In this document: positions 34,590 to 42,181 of the stretch, in pieces | Position numbering within the stretch: position 1 is the first letter of the stretch | Layout: each line of letters begins with the position of its first letter | Source of the DNA: JACVRW01 sp963739095 | Lineage (GTDB): Bacteria > Actinomycetota > Thermoleophilia > Solirubrobacterales > Thermoleophilaceae | NCBI GenBank assembly: GCA_963739095.1 | Contig: CAVTZF010000021.1 | Span: 124,001 to 188,000, forward strand | Reading direction: 5' to 3' | Length of the DNA: 64,000 nt | The notes under the pieces: generated by a model | The model's input: only the letters and a program-made list of their open reading frames with translations | Told to the model about the DNA's origin: nothing | The model's database searches: none | Program-made: the position numbers and the translations under genes

Positions 34590-34817
34590 GTGCGCGGGAC
34601 GGCGGAGCCGCAGCGCGCCCAGGCCGAGGCGGAGCTGCGGGCAGCGAACGAGTCGCTTGCCGATGCGCTCGTCGAGAGCGCCGAGTCCGACCCGGAGGTA
34701 GCCGCGGAGGAGGTGGAGGCGCTGCGCGAGGACCTGCGCCGCGAGCTCGAGCGGCTCGCGAGCGCCGACATTAAGGCTTCGCGAACCGTCAGAGGGCCGA
34801 GTACCCCACCGGGATAG
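34590..34817 (+). CDS. Small predicted coiled-coil protein
   Basis: This GTG-initiated frame of 75 residues reads an acidic helical segment (RAQAEAELRAANESLADALV then VAAEEVEALREDLRRELERL) with heptad character. In the same frame upstream it continues through ALALCCPGPRRERIAS, which could be the end of a lipoprotein signal, but no good start is found. It lies in the otherwise unexplained 34417-34848 interval between the LLM gene and the ABC transporter operon. It could be a small coiled-coil protein or a decayed one. I see no other feature in the interval. Confidence 0.35.
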   Translation: MRGTAEPQRAQAEAELRAANESLADALVESAESDPEVAAEEVEALREDLRRELERLASADIKASRTVRGPSTPPG

Positions 34818-34848
34818 GATTCGCGGTTCCTCCGGGAGCCCCCCACCC

Positions 34849-36039
34849 GTGAACTCTTCAGATTCCGCCCATACCAAGGGGCCGTCGCCATTGTCGGACG
34901 CGGCGACGCTCGAGGTCCGCTCCGTCACGAAGCGCTATCCCGGCCAGCGCGAGCCGGCCGTGGAGAACCTGTCGCTGACGGTCCCGGCGGGCGAGATCTG
35001 CGTGCTGGTCGGCCCGTCCGGCTGCGGCAAGACCACCGCCATGCGGATGGTCAACCGCATGATCGACATCACCGAGGGCGACATCCTGCTCGACGGCAGG
35101 AGCGTCAAGGATCGCCGCCCCGCGGAGCTGCGCAGGGAGATCGGCTACGCGATCCAGCAGATCGGGCTGTTCCCGCACCTCAGCGTGGCCGACAACATCG
35201 CGACCGTCCCGCGCCTGCTCGGCTGGGACAAGCAACGCATCCACGCGCGCGTCGACGAGCTGCTCGAGCTCGTGAGCCTCGACCCGCACGAGACCCGCGA
35301 CCGCTATCCGGCCCAGCTCTCCGGCGGCCAGCGCCAGCGCGTCGGCGTCGCCCGGGCGCTGGCGGTCGACCCGCCGCTGATGCTCATGGACGAGCCGTTC
35401 GGCGCCATCGACCCGATCAACCGCGACCGGCTCCAGAACGAGTTCCTGCGCCTGCAGCGCGAGATCCGCAAGACCGTCGTGTTCGTGACCCACGACATCG
35501 ACGAGGCGATCAAGATGGGCGACCGCATCGCGGTGCTGCAGAAGGGCGGCAAGCTCGCGCAGTACGCCCCGCCGGCGGAGCTGCTCATGTACCCGGCGAA
35601 CCCCTTCGTCGAGGACTTCGTCGGCGCCGACCGCGCGCTCAAGCGGCTCGCGCTGCAGCGAGTGCGCGACGTCGACCTCTGGAAGGCGCCGCTCGTCCGC
35701 GTCGGTGAGCCCGTCGCCGAGGCGCGCGCGAAGCTGAGCGACGCGGAGGTGCCCTACCCGCTCCTCGTCGACGACGAGGGCCGCCCGCTCGGCTGGCTCT
35801 CGGAGAGGGCGCTCGCGGGCGAGCGGGTCGAGGCGGAGCTGCGCTCGAACCCGAAGCCGATCCTCGACATCGACGGCGTGCTGCGCGACGCGCTCGCCGA
35901 GCTCCTCTCCGAGGAGGCGCAGTACGGGCCGGTCGTCGACCATCGCGGCGCCGTCACCGGCGTGCTCTCGATCGAGATCCTCAGCCATGCGCTGCGCACC
36001 GACCCCGAGGAGGTCCCCAGCGGGGCGGATGCAATTTGA
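34849..36039 (+). CDS. opuCA: OpuC-type glycine betaine/choline ABC transporter, ATPase
   Basis: A 396-residue ATPase with Walker A GPSGCGKTT, signature LSGGQRQRV, Walker B LMLMDEPFGAID and His switch THDIDEA. Beyond the ABC domain about 120 residues form tandem CBS domains, which in OpuA/OpuC sense ionic strength or cyclic di-AMP and gate transport. The GTG at 34849 is used. It opens a four-gene operon (34849-38484) with 4-base overlaps between all genes. Confidence 0.92.
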   Translation: MNSSDSAHTKGPSPLSDAATLEVRSVTKRYPGQREPAVENLSLTVPAGEICVLVGPSGCGKTTAMRMVNRMIDITEGDILLDGRSVKDRRPAELRREIGYAIQQIGLFPHLSVADNIATVPRLLGWDKQRIHARVDELLELVSLDPHETRDRYPAQLSGGQRQRVGVARALAVDPPLMLMDEPFGAIDPINRDRLQNEFLRLQREIRKTVVFVTHDIDEAIKMGDRIAVLQKGGKLAQYAPPAELLMYPANPFVEDFVGADRALKRLALQRVRDVDLWKAPLVRVGEPVAEARAKLSDAEVPYPLLVDDEGRPLGWLSERALAGERVEAELRSNPKPILDIDGVLRDALAELLSEEAQYGPVVDHRGAVTGVLSIEILSHALRTDPEEVPSGADAI

Positions 36040-36737
36040 GCGCGTTGCTCGCCCAGGTCGAGATCCGTCAGCGCACCGACACGTGCGTTGCTGACAACGG
36101 CTTCTGCCCCGACTGGATCGTCGACAACTTCGACCGCTACGTCGACCCGTTCTTCCAGCACGTGGTGCTCACCGTGGTCGCGATGGCGATCGGCTTCGCG
36201 ATCTCGTTCTCACTCGCGCTGATCGCCTACCGCAGTCGCTGGCTCATCAACCCGGTCACGCAGGTCACCGGCGTCCTCTACACGATCCCCAGCATCGCCG
36301 CCTTCTTCCTGCTGTTGCCGATCACCGGACGCGGCTTCGTCACCGCAACCATCGCGCTCGTCTCCTACGTACTGCTGATCATCTTCCGCAACGTCCTCAC
36401 CGGGCTCGACAACGTGCCGGACGACATCAAGGACGCGGGTCGCGGGATGGGGCTGACGGACCGGCAGCTGCTGTGGCGCGTCGAGGTGCCGCTCGCGCTG
36501 CCCGAGATCATGGCCGGGCTGCGGATTGCGGCGACCACCACCGTCGGGCTCGCGACGCTCGCCTTCTTCGCGGGCGCCGGCGGCCTCGGTGAGCAGATCT
36601 TCGCCGACATCACGTTCAAGTCGAACGTGGTCGTCGCGGGCCTGCTGGCGGTGCTGCTCGCGGCGATCCTCGACGGGCTGATCCTGCTCACACAGCGGGC
36701 CGTGACCCCCTGGACGAGGGCGGCGGCCGCGCGATGA
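36036..36737 (+). CDS. opuCB: OpuC-type permease subunit 1
   Basis: A 233-residue inner-membrane permease read from a TTG at 36036 that overlaps the ATPase gene by 4 bases. It has about six hydrophobic segments and the ABC-ATPase docking segment DIKDAGRGMGLTDRQLLWRV (EAA motif). The N terminus holds a non-membrane segment CVADNGFCPDWIVDNFDRY with two cysteines. It pairs with the second permease gene to build the heteromeric channel. Confidence 0.88.
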   Translation: MSALLAQVEIRQRTDTCVADNGFCPDWIVDNFDRYVDPFFQHVVLTVVAMAIGFAISFSLALIAYRSRWLINPVTQVTGVLYTIPSIAAFFLLLPITGRGFVTATIALVSYVLLIIFRNVLTGLDNVPDDIKDAGRGMGLTDRQLLWRVEVPLALPEIMAGLRIAATTTVGLATLAFFAGAGGLGEQIFADITFKSNVVVAGLLAVLLAAILDGLILLTQRAVTPWTRAAAAR

Positions 36738-37495
36738 ACACGACGATCGCCTTCCTGGGCCAGTTCGGCGACGCGATCGAGTTCATCTTCAACGAGCGCG
36801 AGTCGCCCGCCGGCGGCGCGCAGGTCGGCGGCCTGGGCGAGATCTGGGAGCTCATGTGGGAGCACCTGAAGCTCGCGGCGGCTGCCATGGCGATCGCGTG
36901 CGCGCTGTCGGTCCCGCTCGGCCTCTGGCTCGGCCACATCGGCAAGGGCGCCTTCCTCGCGATCAACGCGTCGAACGTCGGGCGCGCCGTCCCGAGCCTC
37001 GCGCTGATCGCCTTCTTCGTCGCCTACATCGGCGTCGGCTTCACCAACCTGACGCTCGCGCTCGTGTTGCTGGCGATCCCGCCCATCCTCACGAACGCGT
37101 ACACGGGCGTGCGTCAGGTCGAGCCGGACACCGTCGACGCCGCGCGCGGCATGGGCATGACGGGTGCCCAGATCGTCCGCCGCGTCGAGCTGCCGCTGTC
37201 GCTGCCGCTCATCTTCGGCGGCATTCGGATCTCGGCGGTGAACGTCGTCGCCACGGCGACGATCGCGCCGCTCGCGGGCGTGGTCACGCTCGGCGATCCG
37301 ATCATCAACGTCAACACCTACGGCGACGAGGGAAGGCTGGCGGCGGCAATCGTCGTCGCGCTCCTCGCGGTCGCCACGGAGGTCCTCCTGGGGCTGGTGC
37401 AACGCGCCGTCACCCCGCGGGGCCTGAAGCTAGAGGCCGGCGGATCTGCGCGTCGCCTCGCGATTCCCATCAAGAGGAAGGAAGCCACGACATGA
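36734..37495 (+). CDS. opuCD: OpuC-type permease subunit 2
   Basis: A 253-residue permease starting at the ATG at 36734, 4 bases before the end of the preceding gene. It has five or six hydrophobic segments and the EAA motif VDAARGMGMTGAQIVRRVEL. VGRAVPSLALIAFF and INVNTYGDEG are typical of the OpuCD type. The C-terminal tail is Lys/Arg-rich. Order ATPase-permease-permease-binding protein is that of the Bacillus opuC operon, though lengths and signals are actinobacterial. Confidence 0.9.
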   Translation: MNTTIAFLGQFGDAIEFIFNERESPAGGAQVGGLGEIWELMWEHLKLAAAAMAIACALSVPLGLWLGHIGKGAFLAINASNVGRAVPSLALIAFFVAYIGVGFTNLTLALVLLAIPPILTNAYTGVRQVEPDTVDAARGMGMTGAQIVRRVELPLSLPLIFGGIRISAVNVVATATIAPLAGVVTLGDPIINVNTYGDEGRLAAAIVVALLAVATEVLLGLVQRAVTPRGLKLEAGGSARRLAIPIKRKEATT

Positions 37496-38484
37496 CAAAG
37501 CACCGTTGGTTCGTGCTGCTCATGCTTCTGGTCGCAGCGCTCGCCGTCGCCGGCTGCGGCGACGACGACGATGACGACGGCGGCGGTGGCGGCGGCGACG
37601 CCTCCACGTCCGAGGAGCAGGCGGCCGGCCAGATCCAGAAGAACGACGCCAACTCGGCGGTCGAGGTCACGATCGGCTCGAAGAACTTCACCGAGCAGAA
37701 GGTGCTCGGTGAGATCTACGCGCAGGCGCTCGAGGCCGCCGGCTACACCGTCAACAAGGAGCTCAACCTCGGCGACGAGAACACCGCGCTGAAGGCGCTC
37801 GAGGGCGGCCAGATCAGCGCCTATCCCGAATACACCGGGACCGCCCTGCTCTCGTTCTTCGGCTACCAGGCCGACGAGCTGCCGAGCGACGAGGACGAGG
37901 CGTACCAGCTGGCCAAGGAGGGCTTCGCCAAGAAGGACCTGACCGCGCTCGAGCCGACGCCGTTCGTCAGCTCGAACGAGGTCGCGGTGACCAAGGAGAC
38001 CGCCGACAAGCTCGGGCTCAAGAAGATCTCGGATCTGAAGGGCAAGTCCCAGGACCTGACCCTCTACGGCACGCCCGAGTGCCGCCAGCGGCTCGACTGC
38101 CTGCTCGGCCTGGAGCAGGTCTACGGGCTCAAGTTCAAGAAGTTCGTGCCCGTCGACATCGCGCTCCGCCACGAGGTCCTGACCAAGGGCCAGGCGGACG
38201 TGTCGATCGTGTTCACGACCGACCCGCAGATCAAGCGCGACAACTTCGTCCTGCTCGAGGACGACAAGGGCATGTTCCCGCCCTACAACTCGACGCTCGT
38301 CGTCCGCGACGACGTGCTGAAGAAGGCCGGGCCGGACTTCGACGCCGCGGTGGCGGTCGCGACCAAGGGCCTGACTGACGAGGTCATGCAGGAGCTGAAC
38401 GCCCGCGTCGACCTCGACAAGGAGACGCCTGAGGCGGTCGCCGGCCAGTACCTGGAGGAGACCGGCCTGGTCGGCGGAAGCTGA
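37492..38484 (+). CDS. opuCC: OpuC-type osmoprotectant-binding lipoprotein
   Basis: A 330-residue substrate-binding protein. The signal ends in a lipobox AVAGC with Cys22 acylated; it is followed by six Asp, then Gly, a flexible spacer. The folded part starts with VTIGSKNFTEQKVLGEIYAQ and includes YPEYTGTALLSF, NEVAVTKETADKLG and YGTPECRQRLDCL, which fit the QAT (OpuAC) family. AGAGGAAGGAAG precedes the ATG. The tandem hairpins beyond the stop end the operon. Confidence 0.92.
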   Translation: MTKHRWFVLLMLLVAALAVAGCGDDDDDDGGGGGGDASTSEEQAAGQIQKNDANSAVEVTIGSKNFTEQKVLGEIYAQALEAAGYTVNKELNLGDENTALKALEGGQISAYPEYTGTALLSFFGYQADELPSDEDEAYQLAKEGFAKKDLTALEPTPFVSSNEVAVTKETADKLGLKKISDLKGKSQDLTLYGTPECRQRLDCLLGLEQVYGLKFKKFVPVDIALRHEVLTKGQADVSIVFTTDPQIKRDNFVLLEDDKGMFPPYNSTLVVRDDVLKKAGPDFDAAVAVATKGLTDEVMQELNARVDLDKETPEAVAGQYLEETGLVGGS

Positions 38485-38531
38485 CCGCTCAGCAGCGGTC
38501 CGGCAGCGGGCGCGAGGCCGCCCGCTGCCGG
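38483..38531. terminator. Tandem hairpins at the end of the opuC operon
   Basis: GACCGCT-CAGC-AGCGGTC (38483-38500) is a 7-base stem immediately after the stop, and a second hairpin from 38500 has a perfect 13-base stem (38500-38512 with 38519-38531, loop 38513-38518). The second is also the end of the convergent membrane protein gene. No T-run follows; in GC-rich genomes strong hairpins without one are common, and a bidirectional terminator is likely. Confidence 0.7.
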
Positions 38532-38833
38532 CCGCGCTTCGGCTTGATCCTGCGGGCCATCCAGCGGTCGAGCGCCGCGAAGTGCTCCTTCCCCGAGGTC
38601 ACGCCGTAGATCACGAGCGCCGCGATGAACGCCGTGTAGGTGTTCACGTTGCCGGTGTTCACGAAGTCCCACACGCCGAGGGCGACGATCCCGGCGGTGT
38701 CGATCACCACGCCGATCACGAACCAGCGCGTGATGTTCTCCATCCCGTAGCGGTAGCGCAGCACGAGGAAGGCGGCCAGCATCAGCCAGAAGCTCGCCTC
38801 CAGGGCGATGGCGAGGATCCACTTCAGTTCCAT
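38489..38833 (-). CDS. Small membrane protein, probable TetR-controlled
   Basis: A 114-residue protein with three hydrophobic segments (about 6-23, 35-55, 64-82) and a basic C-terminal tail RMARRIKPKRGRQR. It has no motif I can name. It is divergent from a TetR gene 69 bases away with an AT-rich palindrome between, so TetR repression is likely. The 3' end runs through the hairpin that ends the opuC operon. Confidence 0.68.
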   Translation of the reverse strand: MELKWILAIALEASFWLMLAAFLVLRYRYGMENITRWFVIGVVIDTAGIVALGVWDFVNTGNVNTYTAFIAALVIYGVTSGKEHFAALDRWMARRIKPKRGRQRAASRPLPDRC

Positions 38834-38841
38834 GGTTTATT

Positions 38842-38861
38842 TATATCAGACGTTCGATATA
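38842..38861. promoter_or_regulatory. Palindrome between TetR and membrane protein genes
   Basis: TATATC-AGACGTTC-GATATA is a 6-base inverted repeat with an 8-base spacer in one of the few AT-rich spots of the window. It is 42 bases before the TetR ATG at 38903 and 9 bases before the other start. It fits the operator for that regulator. Confidence 0.6.
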
Positions 38862-38902
38862 TTTCATGCCAAGATGTTCGCGTCCATGAGAATGCCGAGC
38901 TG

Positions 38903-39508
38903 ATGCCGAAGATCGTCGACCACGAGGCCCGGCGGGCCGAGCTGGCGGCTGCGGTCTGGCGGCTCGCATCGCGCGAGGGGCTCGACGCCGTGACCGTCCG
39001 CCGTGTGGCGGCCGAGGCCGGCTGGTCGACCGGCGCGCTCGCCCACTACTTCGACGACAAGGAGGAGCTGCTCGTCTTCGCCTTCGAGACGGTCGCCGAC
39101 CGCGTCGGACGCCGCATCGTCAAGGCGGCCGAGCACGCCCGCGATCCGCTGGAGCTCGTCCGCACCCAGCTCGTCGAGGGCCTCGCGGTCGATACGGAGC
39201 GGCGCGCCGAGGTGCGCGTCTGGTTCGCGTTCCTGGGTCTGGCGGAGACGCGGCCGAGGCTGGCCAAGGCCGGCCGCGACGCCTACCGCCTCTGGCGCGA
39301 GCGTGTGGCAAAGACGCTGGCGGCCGCGCAGCGCCAGGGTCTCGTGGACGACTCGATCGACGCGGACCGCGAGGCGGCGGCGCTGATCGCGCTCGTCGAC
39401 GGGATCGCGATCCAGGCGACGTTCGACCCGCGCGCCGTCAGCGCGGAGCGGCAGCTCGAGATCCTCGACGACCGGCTCGCCCGGCTCGCGATAGCGTCGG
39501 CCCGGTGA
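38903..39508 (+). CDS. TetR family regulator
   Basis: A 201-residue repressor. The DNA-binding helices are in GLDAVTVRRVAAEAGWSTGA with the usual LAHYFDDKEELLVFAF following. The C-terminal ligand domain resembles the TetR_C_BetI-like group (PLELVRTQLVEGLAVD, VRVWFAFLG). Start ATG at 38903. Its stop overlaps the mtnA start by 4 bases, so it may be transcribed with mtnA; its own palindromic operator is upstream. Confidence 0.88.
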   Translation: MPKIVDHEARRAELAAAVWRLASREGLDAVTVRRVAAEAGWSTGALAHYFDDKEELLVFAFETVADRVGRRIVKAAEHARDPLELVRTQLVEGLAVDTERRAEVRVWFAFLGLAETRPRLAKAGRDAYRLWRERVAKTLAAAQRQGLVDDSIDADREAAALIALVDGIAIQATFDPRAVSAERQLEILDDRLARLAIASAR

Positions 39509-40449
39509 CCGCCGAACCGCTGCTCTGGGAGAGCGGCACGCTGCTCGTCCTCGATCAGCGCGCCCTACCGGGCGAGGAACGCTGGATCCGCTGCGAGTCG
39601 GTCGAGCAAGTGGCCGACTGCATCCGCACCCTGGCCGTGCGGGGCGCGCCCGCGATCGGCATCGCCGCCGCCTACGGCATGGCGCTCGCGGCGAGCCGGG
39701 GCGACGACCTGGCCGCGGCGGCCGCGACGTTGCGGGAGACCCGGCCCACGGCGGTCAACCTGGGCTGGGCCCTCGACCGGGCGCTCGCTGCGGACGGCGG
39801 CCTGCTCGAGCTCGCCGGTCGCATGCATGCCGAGCAGGACGAGGCGGACCGGCGGCTCGCCCAGCTCGGAGCAGAGCGCTTCGCCCCCGGCGATCGCGCG
39901 CTCACCCACTGCAACGCCGGCGCGCTCGCCACCGCCGGCTACGGCACGGCCGGCGGCGTGCTGAGGGCGGCCTGGGAGGCCGGCCGGCTCGCCGAGGTGT
40001 GGGTCGACGAGACGAGACCGCTGCTGCAGGGCGCGCGTCTGACCGCCTGGGAGCTCGGGCGCGCCGGCATCCCGCACCGGGTCGTGACCGACTCGGCGGC
40101 CGGCTCGCTGCTCGCCGCGGGCGCCGTCGACCGCATCGTCGTGGGTGCCGACCGGATCGCCGCGAATGGAGACGTCGCCAACAAGATCGGGACCTACCCG
40201 CTGGCCGTGCTTGCCGCGCGCCACGGCGTGCCGTTCTACGTCGCCGCGCCGCTGTCGACGATCGATCCGGCGACGCCGAACGGCGCCGCCATCCCGATCG
40301 AGGAGCGCGACCCCGCCGAGGTCGCGCCGGGCGCGTTCAACCCGGCCTTCGACGTGACCCCGGCGGAGCTCGTCCACGCGATCTTCACCGAGGCTGGCGT
40401 GCTCGAGGCGCCCTACGAGGAGGCGATCAGAGCTGTCGCTGCGCGCTGA
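39505..40449 (+). CDS. mtnA: Methylthioribose-1-phosphate isomerase-like enzyme
   Basis: A 314-residue eIF2B-fold isomerase read from a GTG at 39505. The catalytic Cys is in LTHCNAGALATAGYGT and the catalytic Asp in VGADRIAANGDVANKIGTY; RGAPAIGIAAAYG is a marker near the N terminus. It turns 5-(methylthio)ribose-1-phosphate, or 5-deoxyribose-1-phosphate, into the ribulose form. The next gene is a class II aldolase, which favours a route yielding dihydroxyacetone phosphate rather than full methionine salvage. No mtnC, mtnD or mtnK is in the window. Confidence 0.9.
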   Translation: MTAEPLLWESGTLLVLDQRALPGEERWIRCESVEQVADCIRTLAVRGAPAIGIAAAYGMALAASRGDDLAAAAATLRETRPTAVNLGWALDRALAADGGLLELAGRMHAEQDEADRRLAQLGAERFAPGDRALTHCNAGALATAGYGTAGGVLRAAWEAGRLAEVWVDETRPLLQGARLTAWELGRAGIPHRVVTDSAAGSLLAAGAVDRIVVGADRIAANGDVANKIGTYPLAVLAARHGVPFYVAAPLSTIDPATPNGAAIPIEERDPAEVAPGAFNPAFDVTPAELVHAIFTEAGVLEAPYEEAIRAVAAR

Positions 40450-40471
40450 GATCGTCGCCACCGCGCGCGAG

Positions 40472-40993
40472 ATGCTCCGGCTCGGGCTCGTCTCGGGCAC
40501 CTCCGGCAACGTCAGCGGGCGCGCCGGCGAGCGCATCGAGATCACGCCGAGCGACCTCCCCTACGAGCACATGACCGAGACCGACCTCGTCACCCTTGCG
40601 GCCGACGGCAGCGTCGTCGCCGGCCACCGCCAGCCGTCGAGCGAGCGCCGCGTGCACCTCGCCGTCTACGCGGCGCGCCCCGACGCGCTGGCGATCGTCC
40701 ACACCCACAGCGTGCACGCCACCGCCTGGAGCCTGCTCGGGGAGACGCTCGACACCGGCACCGAAGAGCTCGAGCACCAGGCGGGCGGGCCGGTGCGGAC
40801 CGCAGCCTTCGCGCCCACCGGCTCGGACGAGATCGCCGGGCTGTGCGTGGAGGCGCTCGACGGCAGGCGCGCGGTGCTGCTCGGCGGCCACGGCGTCGTC
40901 GCTATCGGCGCGAGCCCGGCGGCTGCGCTCGTGACCTGCCAGTCGGTCGAGCGCCAGGCCCAGATCGCCTGGCTGCTCAGGGGCCGCGGGTGA
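40472..40993 (+). CDS. Class II aldolase/adducin family protein
   Basis: A 173-residue zinc-dependent aldolase or dehydratase. GLVSGTSGNVSGR is the phosphate-binding loop, THSVHATAW gives two zinc His, and GGHGVVAIG the third. The ATG at 40472 leaves only six residues before the loop, so the true start may lie upstream in frame at a non-standard codon (the frame is open to mtnA). Gene order after mtnA suggests methylthioribulose phosphate dehydratase (MtnB) or the fuculose-phosphate-aldolase-like enzyme of the DHAP shunt; I cannot choose firmly. It overlaps the next gene by 4 bases. Confidence 0.78.
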   Translation: MLRLGLVSGTSGNVSGRAGERIEITPSDLPYEHMTETDLVTLAADGSVVAGHRQPSSERRVHLAVYAARPDALAIVHTHSVHATAWSLLGETLDTGTEELEHQAGGPVRTAAFAPTGSDEIAGLCVEALDGRRAVLLGGHGVVAIGASPAAALVTCQSVERQAQIAWLLRGRG

Positions 40994-41553
40994 CCGTGAT
41001 CGATTGCACACAAGCATCGGCCCCGGCGCGAAAGGCTTCAGGTGTGCTCAAGCGCCTTCCAGACGGAGCCCCGATCCTGATCCGGCCGATCCGCGCGGAC
41101 GACAAGCGCATGCTGGAGAACGGGCTGCGGCACCTCTCAGCGAAGAGTGTGCAGCGGCGCTTCCTCACCCCCAAGAGCAGCTTCAGCCGGGCGGAGCTGC
41201 GATACCTGACTGAAGTGGACGGCCGCGATCACGTGGCGCTGGTGGCCGAGTACCCGGCCGAACCGGTTCGCCGCTTGATCGCGGTCGCACGCTTCGTACG
41301 TCACCCCGACGATCCGGACGCGGCCGAGGTCGCGATCGTGGTCGCCGACGACTGGCAGCAGCGCCGGCTGGGCTCGACCCTGGCCGAGCTGCTGGCCGAA
41401 CGCGCTCGTGGCCTCGGCATTCGCCGCTTCACCGCGACGATGGCCGCCGACAACGAGCCCGCACACAGGCTGATGCGCAGGCTGAGCGACCATCTCGAGC
41501 GTCATCACGCCGGCCACGGCGTCGACGACGTCGTGATGGACCTCGCGGCCTAG
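40990..41553 (+). CDS. GNAT family N-acetyltransferase
   Basis: A 187-residue protein from a GTG at 40990 overlapping the aldolase stop (a GTG at 40996 is a close alternative). Core motifs are LIRPIRADDKRMLENGLRHL, AEVAIVVADDWQQRRLGSTL with the acetyl-CoA loop QQRRLG, and IRRFTATMAADNEPAHRLM. The N-terminal 25 residues are basic. RRFLTPKSSFSRAELRYLTE is typical of the group close to the acetyltransferase domain of Pat-type protein acetylases. Acceptor unknown. Confidence 0.85.
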   Translation: MTVIDCTQASAPARKASGVLKRLPDGAPILIRPIRADDKRMLENGLRHLSAKSVQRRFLTPKSSFSRAELRYLTEVDGRDHVALVAEYPAEPVRRLIAVARFVRHPDDPDAAEVAIVVADDWQQRRLGSTLAELLAERARGLGIRRFTATMAADNEPAHRLMRRLSDHLERHHAGHGVDDVVMDLAA

Positions 41554-41575
41554 CCGCGCTCCCAGAGCCCGCTCG

Positions 41576-42164
41576 TTACACGCCGTTGCGGCGCGCCTCA
41601 GCCAGCAGCTCCGCTCCCTCGTTGATGCTCCTGACCGCGTCAGCCAGCCCGCCGCCGGGCACCGGTCGTGCCTGCGGCGCGCCGTAGCGTCCCGCCGACG
41701 CGCCCGCGGGCAACCCGCGAGCTGCCGATGGCGGCGCCGGCGCCGACACCTCGGCCGGAACGAGCACGAGCGTCACGTCGAGCGTCAGCAGGCGCAGTCC
41801 CAGCAGGCGGGCCAGGACCGACGCTTCGAGGAGAATTCCGTCCGAAACGCGCCGCCTACGATCCGGGACCGCCTCCAGCGCCAGCGGAGAGGTCGCGCCG
41901 GCCCTGCGCGGAGTCACGCGCGCCGCGCCTCGCATCGGCTTCACGACCCGCTGCTCGAACCCCCACGGCGCCTGAGCGACGGAGATTCCGGCGCTTCCGG
42001 CGGTGAGACCGGCCAGGCCGCGCGGCGGTGATGAGGCCCGCCTTCAGGGCCTTGCCCGAGCCCCCCTTGGGCAGACCCTTGAGCTCGCCCGGCAGCTCGT
42101 CGAGCACGTCGTCGACCGCGTCGAGAAGCCGCTCGAACTGGCTCTTTCTGTTGAAGAGTCCCAT
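41576..42164 (-). pseudogene. Frameshifted gene; possible gas-vesicle-like core
   Basis: Two overlapping frames seem to be one gene. The first starts at the ATG at 42164 (MGLFNRKSQFERLLDAVDD) and runs to about KALKAGLITAA. Near 42018-42026 one extra base shifts it; the other frame then continues with GLAGLTAGSAGIS, a common membrane-proximal motif, through VVKPMRGAARV to the stop at 41576. Both parts have normal codon use. The tail contains VSDGILLEASVLARLLGLRL, which weakly recalls the VLDKGVVIDAWVRVSLVGIE core of GvpA/GvpJ proteins. A sequencing slip, recent mutation, or two separate small genes are all possible. Confidence 0.55.
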
Positions 42165-42181
42165 TCTGGCTCGCCTCCGAT

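Noticed and set aside
34441..34701. 86-codon plus-strand frame in the interval before opuCA
   Set aside because: Arg/Ser/Pro-rich random-looking sequence; the other frame in the same place has helical regularity.
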